NCBI GenBank assembly: GCA_937988745.1
Contig: CALKAR010000005.1
Location: 1 to 31,292 of the forward strand
Origin: an uncultured Peptococcaceae bacterium
Lineage (GTDB): Bacteria; Bacillota; Limnochordia; Darwinibacteriales; Darwinibacteriaceae
Length of the DNA stretch: 31,292 nt
Reading direction: 5' to 3'
Shown here: positions 23,818 to 29,968 of the stretch, in pieces
How the letters are laid out: the number at the start of each line of letters is the position of its first letter
How positions within the stretch are numbered: position 1 is the stretch's first letter
Program-made: the position numbers and the translations under genes
The notes under the pieces: generated by a model
Databases searched by the model: none
Told to the model about the DNA's origin: nothing
What the model saw: only the letters and a program-made list of their open reading frames with translations

Positions 23818-24591
23818 TTAAAAATGCCATGTGACTCCTACAGTTACTCCAGAATATCCCGCGCTGGTTTTATCCAGTTCGATGGTCTCGTCTGGCTCGG
23901 AAGAAGAGTATCTAAACTTATCAATACTGTAAGAACCACCCTGCACACCTAAACGAATGGAATACTCCTCAGCAAACAAGTACTCAAAGCCCAGTTGGTA
24001 GTAGTAATGACTGCCCGGTATGCTTTTCGTTGAGTGTTTACCCTGAGTATATTCCCAGTTATACCACGGTGCGGCACTCAAGTAGGCATCGGCGGTAAAT
24101 TTCTCTCCAAGGTCGAATTGGGCAATGGCCTGCCCGACAAATCCCTGCCCATCTAAGGAAAGCAGGTCACCACCTCGGATGTTCTCGTCCTTAAGCGAAA
24201 GCCAGGTCAAACTGTACCCCAGACCTCCATACAGCTTAAGGCCTGTGTCTTGGAGAAAGAGATAATTGCCGCCGAACTGAAGATTGGAGCGCCGGTGTGA
24301 TCCCGGTTGGCCATCTTCTGCAGGTTCTTCTTCTCCCGCAGCAGTTACGCTCATGTTAAGGCGGCTGCTGCTTGTGAAGCTGGCGTTGAACAGCAGGTCT
24401 TCGTGGGTATATGTACCTAGAAGTACTGCTGACCATTCGGTCGTCTTGGCATTTTGGGCGTCCAGGATCTTGCCATAGTTCGTCCCCCCGTAGCCCAGTT
24501 GAGTCTTAACATCAAGCTGTGCACTTCCGACAGCGGCGAAAGTCAAAACCAGGACTGCCGCTAATACCGCAACCCAACGTATTCTTGCCAC
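23818..24591 (-). CDS. Putative outer-membrane beta-barrel protein
   Basis: A secreted protein of 257 residues that I cannot name. It has a classical signal peptide (ARIRWVAVLAAVLVLTFAAVGSA, cleavage after about residue 24), then alternating amphipathic strands rich in Gly, Tyr and aromatic residues, and ends in VTVGVTWHF with a terminal Phe, the hallmark of outer-membrane barrels recognised by BamA. About 10 to 12 strands could fit. The start is taken as GTG 24591, about 10 bases from AAAGGA (24602-24607); GTG 24600 is also in frame but overlaps that site. It is divergent from another barrel-like gene, with a 146-base gap between them, which hints at paired surface functions. The barrel call is inference from composition and the C-terminus. 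Confidence 0.65.
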   Translation of the reverse strand: MARIRWVAVLAAVLVLTFAAVGSAQLDVKTQLGYGGTNYGKILDAQNAKTTEWSAVLLGTYTHEDLLFNASFTSSSRLNMSVTAAGEEEPAEDGQPGSHRRSNLQFGGNYLFLQDTGLKLYGGLGYSLTWLSLKDENIRGGDLLSLDGQGFVGQAIAQFDLGEKFTADAYLSAAPWYNWEYTQGKHSTKSIPGSHYYYQLGFEYLFAEEYSIRLGVQGGSYSIDKFRYSSSEPDETIELDKTSAGYSGVTVGVTWHF

Positions 24592-24614
24592 GCATAGCAC
24601 TTCCTTTCCTATAG

Positions 24615-24642
24615 TTGATTCCAGATTCAGAGCATATATATT
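24615..24642 (+). promoter_or_regulatory. Possible sigma-A promoter in the divergent gap
   Basis: TTGATT (24615-24620), 16-base spacer, TATATT (24637-24642), reading towards the plus-strand gene at 24738. AT-rich surroundings make a chance match possible. I found no convincing promoter on the minus strand. Confidence 0.4.
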
Positions 24643-24737
24643 CAGTATTCGTGAAGGACCAGCTGAACTTGGGCAGGAATGATCCTTCTCTTAGAGAATA
24701 CCAAAAATAACAAAAAATTCAAAGGGGGAAACAGGAT

Positions 24738-25370
24738 TTGAAGCGCTACTCAGCAGTGGTATTATGCTTGTTGTTCGTGCTAACTTGCGCCCGCTTAGCT
24801 TCAGCCGCCTCTTTTTCGGCTGATGCAGCCTACGTCTTGGGTAAGAGTGGTTCCACCGAAATGCGGGGTTTTTTGGCAGGGGTTGAGGGAGAAGTGTATT
24901 CCAATATATTCCTTGAGGGGCGCTTCTTGAACGTCTCCCCAGCCAAGGATGAGGAAGGTTCCACAGAAAGCCTCCTGTATGGTGCCCTTTCTTACAGGGT
25001 ACTGCAGGAAGCCGATCTTGATGTCCTCGTGGGCGGGGGATACACCACTTTCAACATACAGCTGCCCGCGGTCGATGATAATGATGGCGATCCAAAGGCA
25101 GATCAACCTTCTAGCGAAAAAGGCGACGGATTCTTCGGTAAGTTAGGCGTCAGATTTACGCCTATTCCTAGACTCGTTGTCTCAGGAGATGTGGCTTACT
25201 CTCCTGGTTTGAGTTTTGAGGACAATGATTCGAGAACCCTGATAACAGGCCGCGTCTTATTAAGCTACGAAGTGCTGGAACAAGTAAGTGTACAGGGAAC
25301 GGTGGTGCGTACTTCTGTAGGAACAGCCAACACCCTCCTTTATGGCGGCGGCATAACGCTTCAGTTTTAG
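24738..25370 (+). CDS. Putative small outer-membrane beta-barrel protein
   Basis: A 210-residue secreted protein of unknown function. The signal peptide covers KRYSAVVLCLLFVLTCARLASA (cleavage after about residue 23). The mature part consists of alternating strands with short turns (SFSADAAYVLGK, FLAGVEGEVYSNIFLEGRFL, LLYGALSYRVLQ, LVGGGYTTFNI, FGKLGVRFTPI, VVSGDVAYSP, ITGRVLLSYEVL) and ends in GGGITLQF with a C-terminal Phe. This pattern fits an eight-stranded OmpA/OmpW-size barrel. One loop is acidic (DDNDGDPKAD) and may bind cations. TTG 24738 follows AAAGGGGG (24721-24728). The gene ends in a good terminator, so it is a single-gene unit divergent from the barrel-like gene at 23818-24591. 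It could instead be a periplasmic beta-rich protein. Confidence 0.6.
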   Translation: MKRYSAVVLCLLFVLTCARLASAASFSADAAYVLGKSGSTEMRGFLAGVEGEVYSNIFLEGRFLNVSPAKDEEGSTESLLYGALSYRVLQEADLDVLVGGGYTTFNIQLPAVDDNDGDPKADQPSSEKGDGFFGKLGVRFTPIPRLVVSGDVAYSPGLSFEDNDSRTLITGRVLLSYEVLEQVSVQGTVVRTSVGTANTLLYGGGITLQF

Positions 25371-25386
25371 GATTAAGATATAAATG

Positions 25387-25413
25387 AGCTCCCAGAAACA
25401 TGGGAGCTTTTTT
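25387..25413 (+). terminator. Intrinsic terminator after the small barrel gene
   Basis: AGCTCCCA (25387-25394) pairs with TGGGAGCT (25401-25408) across GAAACA, followed by a T-run. Confidence 0.9.
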
Positions 25414-25434
25414 CTTTGAAAAAATTAAGGTTCA

Positions 25435-25466
25435 ACCTTGACATTATCAAGGTGTAGGTTTAATAT
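25435..25466 (+). promoter_or_regulatory. Promoter with overlapping dyad for the DUF2089-DUF4097 cluster
   Basis: TTGACA (25438-25443), 17-base spacer, TAATAT (25461-25466). The inverted repeat ACCTTG-N7-CAAGGT (25435-25440 and 25448-25453) covers the -35 box, and AAGGTT/AACCTT just upstream (about 25427-25438) forms a second small palindrome. A bound protein would compete with RNA polymerase; the regulator is unknown, possibly the DUF2089 product itself. Confidence 0.65.
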
Positions 25467-25525
25467 TTATATGTAAGCTTTGGAAAATGAAGGATGTACA
25501 TTAAAGAATTCAAGGGGTGGGTTTA

Positions 25526-25888
25526 ATGTCTAAGAAGATGCTCACGGTCTGTCCTGTCTGCAGTAAACCCCTGCGCGTTACCCGCCTGCGGTGCAACGCT
25601 TGCGACACAACTATTGAGGGTTCCTTTGAATCTTGCAAGTTCTGTCAACTTACTGAAGAACAGCGGGACTTTATAGAAGTTTTTCTCACGTCACGGGGGA
25701 ATATCAAAGAAGTGGAAAGGCTACTCGGGATTTCGTATCCAACAGTGCGCAGCCGCCTAGATGCTGTAATTGAAGCTTTAGGATATCGAGTCGAACGGGA
25801 GCAGAATGATCAGCGCCGCCAGATTTTGGAGGCCTTAGATAAAGGCGAAATTACATCAGAAGAGGCCATTCGGCTACTAAGAAGTTAG
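25526..25888 (+). CDS. DUF2089 domain protein (zinc ribbon plus HTH), probable regulator
   Basis: A 120-residue protein of the DUF2089 family. The N-terminus is a zinc ribbon with CxxC pairs at residues 9/12 and 23/26 and a third at 37/40. Residues about 45-85 resemble a sigma-70 region-4-like helix-turn-helix (FIEVFLTSRGNIKEVERLLG then YPTVRSRLDAVIEAL). The C-terminal 23 residues (QILEALDKGEITSEEAIRLL) form a short helical hairpin that recurs in the next two proteins. The family is thought to be regulatory; targets are unknown. ATG 25526 follows AAGGGGTGG (25512-25520). It heads a three-gene cluster with the DUF4097 protein, starting 14 bases downstream. DNA binding and autoregulation through the dyad at 25435-25453 are inference. 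Confidence 0.85.
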   Translation: MSKKMLTVCPVCSKPLRVTRLRCNACDTTIEGSFESCKFCQLTEEQRDFIEVFLTSRGNIKEVERLLGISYPTVRSRLDAVIEALGYRVEREQNDQRRQILEALDKGEITSEEAIRLLRS

Positions 25889-25902
25889 GGAGGGCAAGGC
25901 AG

Positions 25903-27057
25903 ATGAATGAGGAACAAAGACTAATTCTGAAGATGCTAGAAGAAGGCAAGATTACTGCGGCTGAAGCAGAGGCTCTGCTCAATGCCTTAAAAGAACCTGA
26001 AGATACAGCCGAAGAAGAACGACATACCGATTTGTGGACCAAGATTGAGAAACAAGGTGAAGAGTTTGCCGAAAAGGTAGAACAGGCAGCAGAGCGTTTC
26101 GTACGGTCTTTGGAAACCAAGACTGAACTGCGCCTTAGTGATCGCTTGGCTAAGCTCTCAAAAATGATCACCAGGTTTCCCTTTGTCGGTCAAGAAGATA
26201 CTTATGAGTTTACAGAAGACTATCATGGGACTTTTGCCGAAAATGGAGACATCCTCTGCAAGTTGAGCACTGGCAGCGGACGGGTCACGGTTCGGGGCTG
26301 GAATGAACCTGGCTTTCGCCTGAGAGTTACACAGCGCATCCGCGGGAAAGAGCGGGAGGCTGCCTTGGCAAAACTATACCATATCGATCTGCCTCAAAAT
26401 GGAGAACCGCTGGATGAACTCAAGGTCGAGGTTCCAAGCTTCCCTGATGTATCTATTTCGTTTGCTTTGGATGTACCGCGTACCTTAATTTACCAGTTGG
26501 AAATCGCAACACACAATGGCTCGATCTCATTATCTGATCTGTACGCTCGCACAGTACGGCTGTCTACTATCAATGGTTCACTGGAGCTGCAGGGGCTTCA
26601 GTCGGAAGAGATAGAATGCCATACTCAGAATGGTTCCTGTCGCGCAGCGCACACCAAGACCGATATTTTCACAGGACGAACTGGGGTGGGCTCCTTCCGA
26701 CTGATTGATCTGCAGGGCGAAAAGGTGACCTGTCAGACGTCTAGTGGCTCAATTTGGGTGGAACCAGTCGTACGAGGAGATGCAGAGTATCGGCTGGAAA
26801 CAACTGCTGGTTCCGTTCGGATTAACTTAGGCGATTACCGGGAAGTTAAGACTTCCTTCGACCTACGCACCTCTGTGGGTAGAATCATGATTCCTGAACG
26901 TGATATGGAAGGTGCTCATATAGATCGTCAGTCAGGAGGATGGCATATGGTCGGGCAGTCACCTGGCTTCGAGACAGGGCCTAACCGCCTGCGGCTTAAT
27001 GTAGCGACAGGTTCGGGTTCTATCCGCCTGGAGGGTGTTGGAGGTGGGCAAGATTAA
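25903..27057 (+). CDS. DUF4097 (LiaX/YvlB-like) envelope-stress-type protein
   Basis: A 384-residue protein with no signal peptide or membrane helix. Residues 5-29 (QRLILKMLEEGKITAAEAEA and following) are the SHOCT-like helical hairpin found in YvlB and enterococcal LiaX. An acidic helical linker follows to about residue 95. Residues about 110-380 are a right-handed repetitive beta domain with many short repeats of the type NGSISLSDL, INGSLELQGL, TQNGSCRAA, SSGSIWVE, TAGSVRINL and GSGSIRLEGV, typical of DUF4097. LiaX senses antimicrobial peptides for the LiaFSR system, and YvlB is in a cell-envelope stress operon, so a similar role is plausible. The ribosome binding site is AGGGAGGGC before ATG 25903. 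The 3' end overlaps the next gene by 14 bases. Confidence 0.82.
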   Translation: MNEEQRLILKMLEEGKITAAEAEALLNALKEPEDTAEEERHTDLWTKIEKQGEEFAEKVEQAAERFVRSLETKTELRLSDRLAKLSKMITRFPFVGQEDTYEFTEDYHGTFAENGDILCKLSTGSGRVTVRGWNEPGFRLRVTQRIRGKEREAALAKLYHIDLPQNGEPLDELKVEVPSFPDVSISFALDVPRTLIYQLEIATHNGSISLSDLYARTVRLSTINGSLELQGLQSEEIECHTQNGSCRAAHTKTDIFTGRTGVGSFRLIDLQGEKVTCQTSSGSIWVEPVVRGDAEYRLETTAGSVRINLGDYREVKTSFDLRTSVGRIMIPERDMEGAHIDRQSGGWHMVGQSPGFETGPNRLRLNVATGSGSIRLEGVGGGQD

Positions 27058-27391
27058 CCCTGAACGCATGCAGATATTGACCATGCTGCAGGAAGGCAAG
27101 CTCAGCGTCTCTGAAGCTGAAAGACTCTTAGAAGCCATTGAGAATGACCGCAGACAACCATCTGAACAGCGTTTTCTACGTCTGCGAATTGCAGAGCAGG
27201 GCCAGATCACGGTAAATTTACGAATTCCTTTAGAAATTGTGCAGAGTTTTACAGAGCTAGCGTCCATAATCGGAGGCTTGAGCACTGGCTGGGAGACTGT
27301 GATTTCCAAGATCGAAGCAGGAATGGATGGACGTATTGTCGAATTGGAACAACCGAATGAAGACCGCAAGGTTGAAATATTAGTAGAGTAG
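27044..27391 (+). CDS. Small SHOCT-like hairpin protein related to YvlB/LiaX
   Basis: A 115-residue soluble protein. Residues 8-31 (RMQILTMLQEGKLSVSEAER then LLEAI) repeat the helical hairpin seen at the start of the upstream DUF4097 protein and the end of the DUF2089 protein. Residues about 43-110 form a second small domain (FLRLRIAEQGQITVNLRIPL onward) that resembles a domain found in some longer YvlB-like proteins, so it may be a split-off part of such a protein. GTG 27044 is preferred because GGAGGG (27030-27035) lies about eight bases upstream; GTG 27035 and TTG 27038 are also in frame. It is coupled to the DUF4097 gene by overlap. No enzymatic motif is visible; it probably works with its two neighbours. 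Confidence 0.7.
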   Translation: MGKINPERMQILTMLQEGKLSVSEAERLLEAIENDRRQPSEQRFLRLRIAEQGQITVNLRIPLEIVQSFTELASIIGGLSTGWETVISKIEAGMDGRIVELEQPNEDRKVEILVE

Positions 27392-27414
27392 GGGCGGCTT
27401 ATAACCGCCCCTTT
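27391..27414 (+). terminator. Probable terminator after the stress-type cluster
   Basis: GGGGCGG (27391-27397) pairs with CCGCCCC (27405-27411) across CTTATAA, followed by only TTT. The GC-rich stem is strong but the U-tract is short, so some read-through into the next gene is likely. Confidence 0.65.
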
Positions 27415-27431
27415 AAAGTGGAGGGAATTGA

Positions 27432-28238
27432 GTGGTAAAACTGATAGCTTGTGACTTGGACGATACCCTGCTCAATGATGAACTGGCTGTCAGCCAGGAA
27501 AACATTGAGGCCATCGCCCAAGCCCAGGAGCGAGGGTTGATCTTCACATTCGCCACAGGGCGGATGTATGCTTCGGCACTTCCATTTGCCAAGCAGCTCG
27601 ACCTTCCTCCGGAACTGCCCCTGATCTGCTACAACGGGGCGTTAATAAAGCGCGTTTCGGGAGAAACGATCTACGAAGCGCCGCTTTCATTCGACTTGGC
27701 TTTGGACATGGTGCGTTACTGCACCAGCCAAGGATGGACTACAAATGTCTACTATAAGGATGAGCTTTACGTCAGTGAAGTCAACTCTGATGTAGAGTAC
27801 TATTTAACTATCGCTGATGTACCGGTTCATGAGGTGGGGGATTTGGTGAAGTTTCTGGAGGATGGCCAGAAGCAGCTGTCGAAAGTTTTGGTGGTCTCAC
27901 CTCAAGGTCAGCACGCAGAGACGCTTGCACTGCTGGAAGAACGCTACAGTGACAGCGCATATGTGCTGCAATCAAAGAACCGCATGGTTGAGTTAACCAG
28001 CCTGCATGCGAACAAAGCAATTGCCCTTAAGTGGCTGACAGAAAAAATGGGCATTAAAATGGAGGAAGTTTTGGCCATCGGTGATAGTAATAATGATGTA
28101 GATATGCTCCGCGAAGCAGGAATTGGCGTGGCAATGGGGAATGCTGTTTCTGATGCGAAGGACGCCGCGGATCATATCACTACATCTAATAATGAGGGAG
28201 GGGTAGCCCGAGCTATAAGGGACTTCACCTTGAGCTAA
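27432..28238 (+). CDS. Cof-type HAD-IIB family hydrolase
   Basis: A cytosolic haloacid-dehalogenase-fold phosphatase of 268 residues. Motif I is CDLDDTLLND (residues 7-16), with the nucleophilic Asp and acid/base Asp two residues later; motif II is TFATGR; the C2B cap occupies about 80-190; motif III contains the lysine of HANKAIALKWL; motif IV is GDSNNDVDML. Members dephosphorylate sugar phosphates, flavin mononucleotide or pyridoxal phosphate, so the substrate is not predictable. GTG 27432 follows GGAGGG (27420-27425). It may be transcribed partly by read-through from the preceding cluster; no promoter was seen in the 40-base gap. Confidence 0.93.
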   Translation: MVKLIACDLDDTLLNDELAVSQENIEAIAQAQERGLIFTFATGRMYASALPFAKQLDLPPELPLICYNGALIKRVSGETIYEAPLSFDLALDMVRYCTSQGWTTNVYYKDELYVSEVNSDVEYYLTIADVPVHEVGDLVKFLEDGQKQLSKVLVVSPQGQHAETLALLEERYSDSAYVLQSKNRMVELTSLHANKAIALKWLTEKMGIKMEEVLAIGDSNNDVDMLREAGIGVAMGNAVSDAKDAADHITTSNNEGGVARAIRDFTLS

Positions 28239-28313
28239 AGCCCTTTAAACCACGCTCTATTGGCATTCCAGCAAATAACAGACATCTTTTTGCTCCGAAA
28301 CGTGAAGTTTCTT

Positions 28314-28342
28314 TTGCCAAAATGAGCAATCTGTGTTATTAT
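28314..28342 (+). promoter_or_regulatory. Sigma-A promoter for the sugar ABC ATPase gene
   Basis: TTGCCA (28314-28319), 17-base spacer, TATTAT (28337-28342), each one base from consensus. A second TATAAT at 28353-28358 lacks a matching -35. The resulting leader is about 75 bases and holds two small hairpins. Confidence 0.75.
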
Positions 28343-28366
28343 TAGTTTGTAATATAATATGATCCA

Positions 28367-28395
28367 GGGCGTATGCCCGAGTCTCAAATATGAGA
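28367..28395 (+). repeat. Two tandem hairpins in the ABC ATPase leader
   Basis: GGGC-GTAT-GCCC (28367-28378) and TCTCA-AATA-TGAGA (28382-28395) follow each other within the leader, 13 bases before the ribosome binding site. They could stabilise the mRNA; no known riboswitch is recognised. Confidence 0.45.
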
Positions 28396-28424
28396 TATAA
28401 ATCCGTTGGAGAGGAGACTTATCA

Positions 28425-29531
28425 TTGGCACAAGTTTTGCTTAAAGATGTTACAAAGCGCTTCGGCAATGTAACTGCCGTGAACAACATTAGCCTCGACA
28501 TTAAAGACAAGGAGTTTATCATTCTTGTCGGGCCATCCGGTTGTGGAAAATCCACCACACTGCGGATGGTAGCTGGTTTGGAGGAAATCACCGAAGGTAC
28601 CATCACAATTGGTGATACCATCGTGAACGATGTTCCTCCGAAGGATAGGGATATTGCGATGGTTTTCCAGAACTATGCTCTCTATCCTCACATGGACGTT
28701 TACAACAACATGGCTTTCGGTCTGAAGCTGCGGAAATTCCCCAAGAATGAAATCGACCAGCGGGTAAAAGAAGCAGCGAAACTCCTCGGTATCGAGAACC
28801 TCTTGGACCGGAAACCAAAGGCTCTCTCTGGTGGTCAGCGCCAGCGTGTAGCAGTAGGTCGTGCTATTGTTCGTGAACCAAAGGTATTCTTGATGGACGA
28901 ACCTCTGTCCAACTTGGACGCTAAACTGCGTGTGCAGATGAGAGCTGAGCTCAGCAAGCTGCATCAGCGTCTGCAGACCACAATTATTTACGTAACTCAC
29001 GACCAGGTAGAAGCTATGACCATGGGTGACCGTATTGTTGTTATGAAAGACGGTGTCATCCAGCAGGTCGGTTCACCTCTTGAAATCTATAATGAGCCGA
29101 ATAATATCTTCGTTGCAGGCTTTATCGGCAGTCCTGCTATGAACTTCCTCGATGCAGTACTCCGCAGAGAAGACGGAACCTACTATGTCGACGCAAGAAC
29201 ATTCAAACTGCCTATCCCTGCTGAAAAAGCAGCTTCCATTAAGAACATCGACAAATACGTTGACAAAGAAATCGTCTTTGGTATTCGTCCAGAAGACATT
29301 AAAGACGTTGCTCTGGTTGAGCACGATGAGGCAACAACCATTGAAGCCAACATCGACGTTACCGAGCCAATGGGTGCAGAAGTGTTCGTATACTTCTCCA
29401 GCGGCGACAACTCCTTCATTGCCCGCCTAGATGCTGAAACAGAAGCAATCAAGCGTTCTGCTCTCCGGGTTGGCTTCGACATGACCAAGATTCATCTCTT
29501 CGATAAGGATACTGAAGAAGTTATCCGCTAA
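28425..29531 (+). CDS. Sugar ABC transporter ATP-binding protein (MsmK/UgpC family)
   Basis: A 368-residue ATPase that powers carbohydrate importers of the CUT1 class. Walker A GPSGCGKST is at 36-44, the Q-loop in FQNYALYPHM (81-90), signature LSGGQRQRV (134-142), Walker B VFLMDEPLSNLD (154-165) and the H-loop in YVTHDQVEAM. The C-terminal third is the MalK-type regulatory/TOBE domain (FIGSPAMNFLDAVL, FGIRPEDI). TTG 28425 follows GGAGAGGAG (28408-28416). It stands alone, without permease or binding-protein genes, between its own promoter and terminator, as expected for a shared ATPase serving several sugar transporters. Many preferred C-ending codons suggest strong expression. The specific sugar is not predictable. 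Confidence 0.95.
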   Translation: MAQVLLKDVTKRFGNVTAVNNISLDIKDKEFIILVGPSGCGKSTTLRMVAGLEEITEGTITIGDTIVNDVPPKDRDIAMVFQNYALYPHMDVYNNMAFGLKLRKFPKNEIDQRVKEAAKLLGIENLLDRKPKALSGGQRQRVAVGRAIVREPKVFLMDEPLSNLDAKLRVQMRAELSKLHQRLQTTIIYVTHDQVEAMTMGDRIVVMKDGVIQQVGSPLEIYNEPNNIFVAGFIGSPAMNFLDAVLRREDGTYYVDARTFKLPIPAEKAASIKNIDKYVDKEIVFGIRPEDIKDVALVEHDEATTIEANIDVTEPMGAEVFVYFSSGDNSFIARLDAETEAIKRSALRVGFDMTKIHLFDKDTEEVIR

Positions 29532-29555
29532 GATTAAACTAACATTCGAATACAC

Positions 29556-29586
29556 GAGGCTGCGCTCTCAGGCACAGCCTCTTTTT
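29556..29586 (+). terminator. Intrinsic terminator after the ABC ATPase gene
   Basis: GAGGCTG (29556-29562) pairs with CAGCCTC (29575-29581), followed by five T. Confidence 0.9.
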
Positions 29587-29644
29587 GTATCCTAGGGCCG
29601 TTTGAACTGGGAAAATCTACATGGATGATCAGGGCAGGAATCCT

Positions 29645-29716
29645 AAAGTGAAAGCCGAAATGATATACACGAACCATCACACATGTAGTACCAATCACGC
29701 TTTCACTTTATTTTTT
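29645..29716 (+). terminator. Long-loop inverted repeat with T-run, possible small-RNA terminator
   Basis: AAAGTGAAAGC (29645-29655) is perfectly complementary to GCTTTCACTTT (29699-29709), followed by A and six T (29711-29716). The 43-base loop is unusually long for an intrinsic terminator, but the T-run supports the role. Confidence 0.5.
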
Positions 29717-29783
29717 GCTCGCAGCACTAACTTATGTTAGTTATCACAGCCGGTGATGGTAGCAGCCTAAGTCAATCATCCAC

Positions 29784-29794
29784 GAAAGGAGGTG
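29784..29794 (+). promoter_or_regulatory. Orphan perfect Shine-Dalgarno sequence
   Basis: GAAAGGAGGTG matches 11 bases of the complement of the Firmicutes 16S rRNA 3' end, yet no ATG, GTG or TTG lies 5-12 bases after the core. It sits about 175 bases before the start of the porin-like gene. It could hold ribosomes as a standby site or be a remnant. Confidence 0.5.
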
Positions 29795-29968
29795 CGGTCC
29801 CCTAGGAACGACAAGCGGCTGCAAAAGACGCAGACAACTGTAGTACAATTCGAACTCGGAGATTGAACGCTGAGGAAACATGGATACTCGAGCATGACAT
29901 CTCCTATCGCAGCAAGAGATGCAATCCTGCGTCTTAAGAAAACTAATGCAAAAGGGGATATTGCTAAT

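Larger units (their letters stand above)
29587..29968 (+). other. Gene-poor 380-base region with inverted repeats before the porin-like gene
   Basis: No convincing gene is seen here. It holds a weak promoter-like pair (TTGAAC 29602-29607, GATGAT 29624-29629), a long-loop inverted repeat ending in six T (29645-29716), a 7-base complementary pair crossing that repeat (29617-29623 with 29682-29688), ACTAAC-TTAT-GTTAGT (29726-29741), an orphan Shine-Dalgarno (29784-29794), and a possible 5-codon ORF (29880-29897) whose stop overlaps an ATG at 29894 in the frame of the downstream gene. It may encode a small RNA and a structured leader; this is speculative. Confidence 0.4.

Noticed and set aside
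28353..28358. Second TATAAT as the main -10 for the ABC ATPase gene
   Set aside because: The -35 position holds TCTGTG, which does not fit; the TTGCCA-N17-TATTAT pair is better.
29751..29796. Resemblance of GGTGATGGTAGCAGCC to the start of a fluoride riboswitch
   Set aside because: The second conserved segment and the pseudoknot partner of the crcB motif are not found downstream, and no fluoride exporter follows.
29894..29968. Start of the porin-like gene at ATG 29894
   Set aside because: It places 25 mostly polar residues before a standard signal peptide; ATG 29969 with AAAGGGG upstream is more natural, though coupling to a short upstream ORF cannot be excluded.
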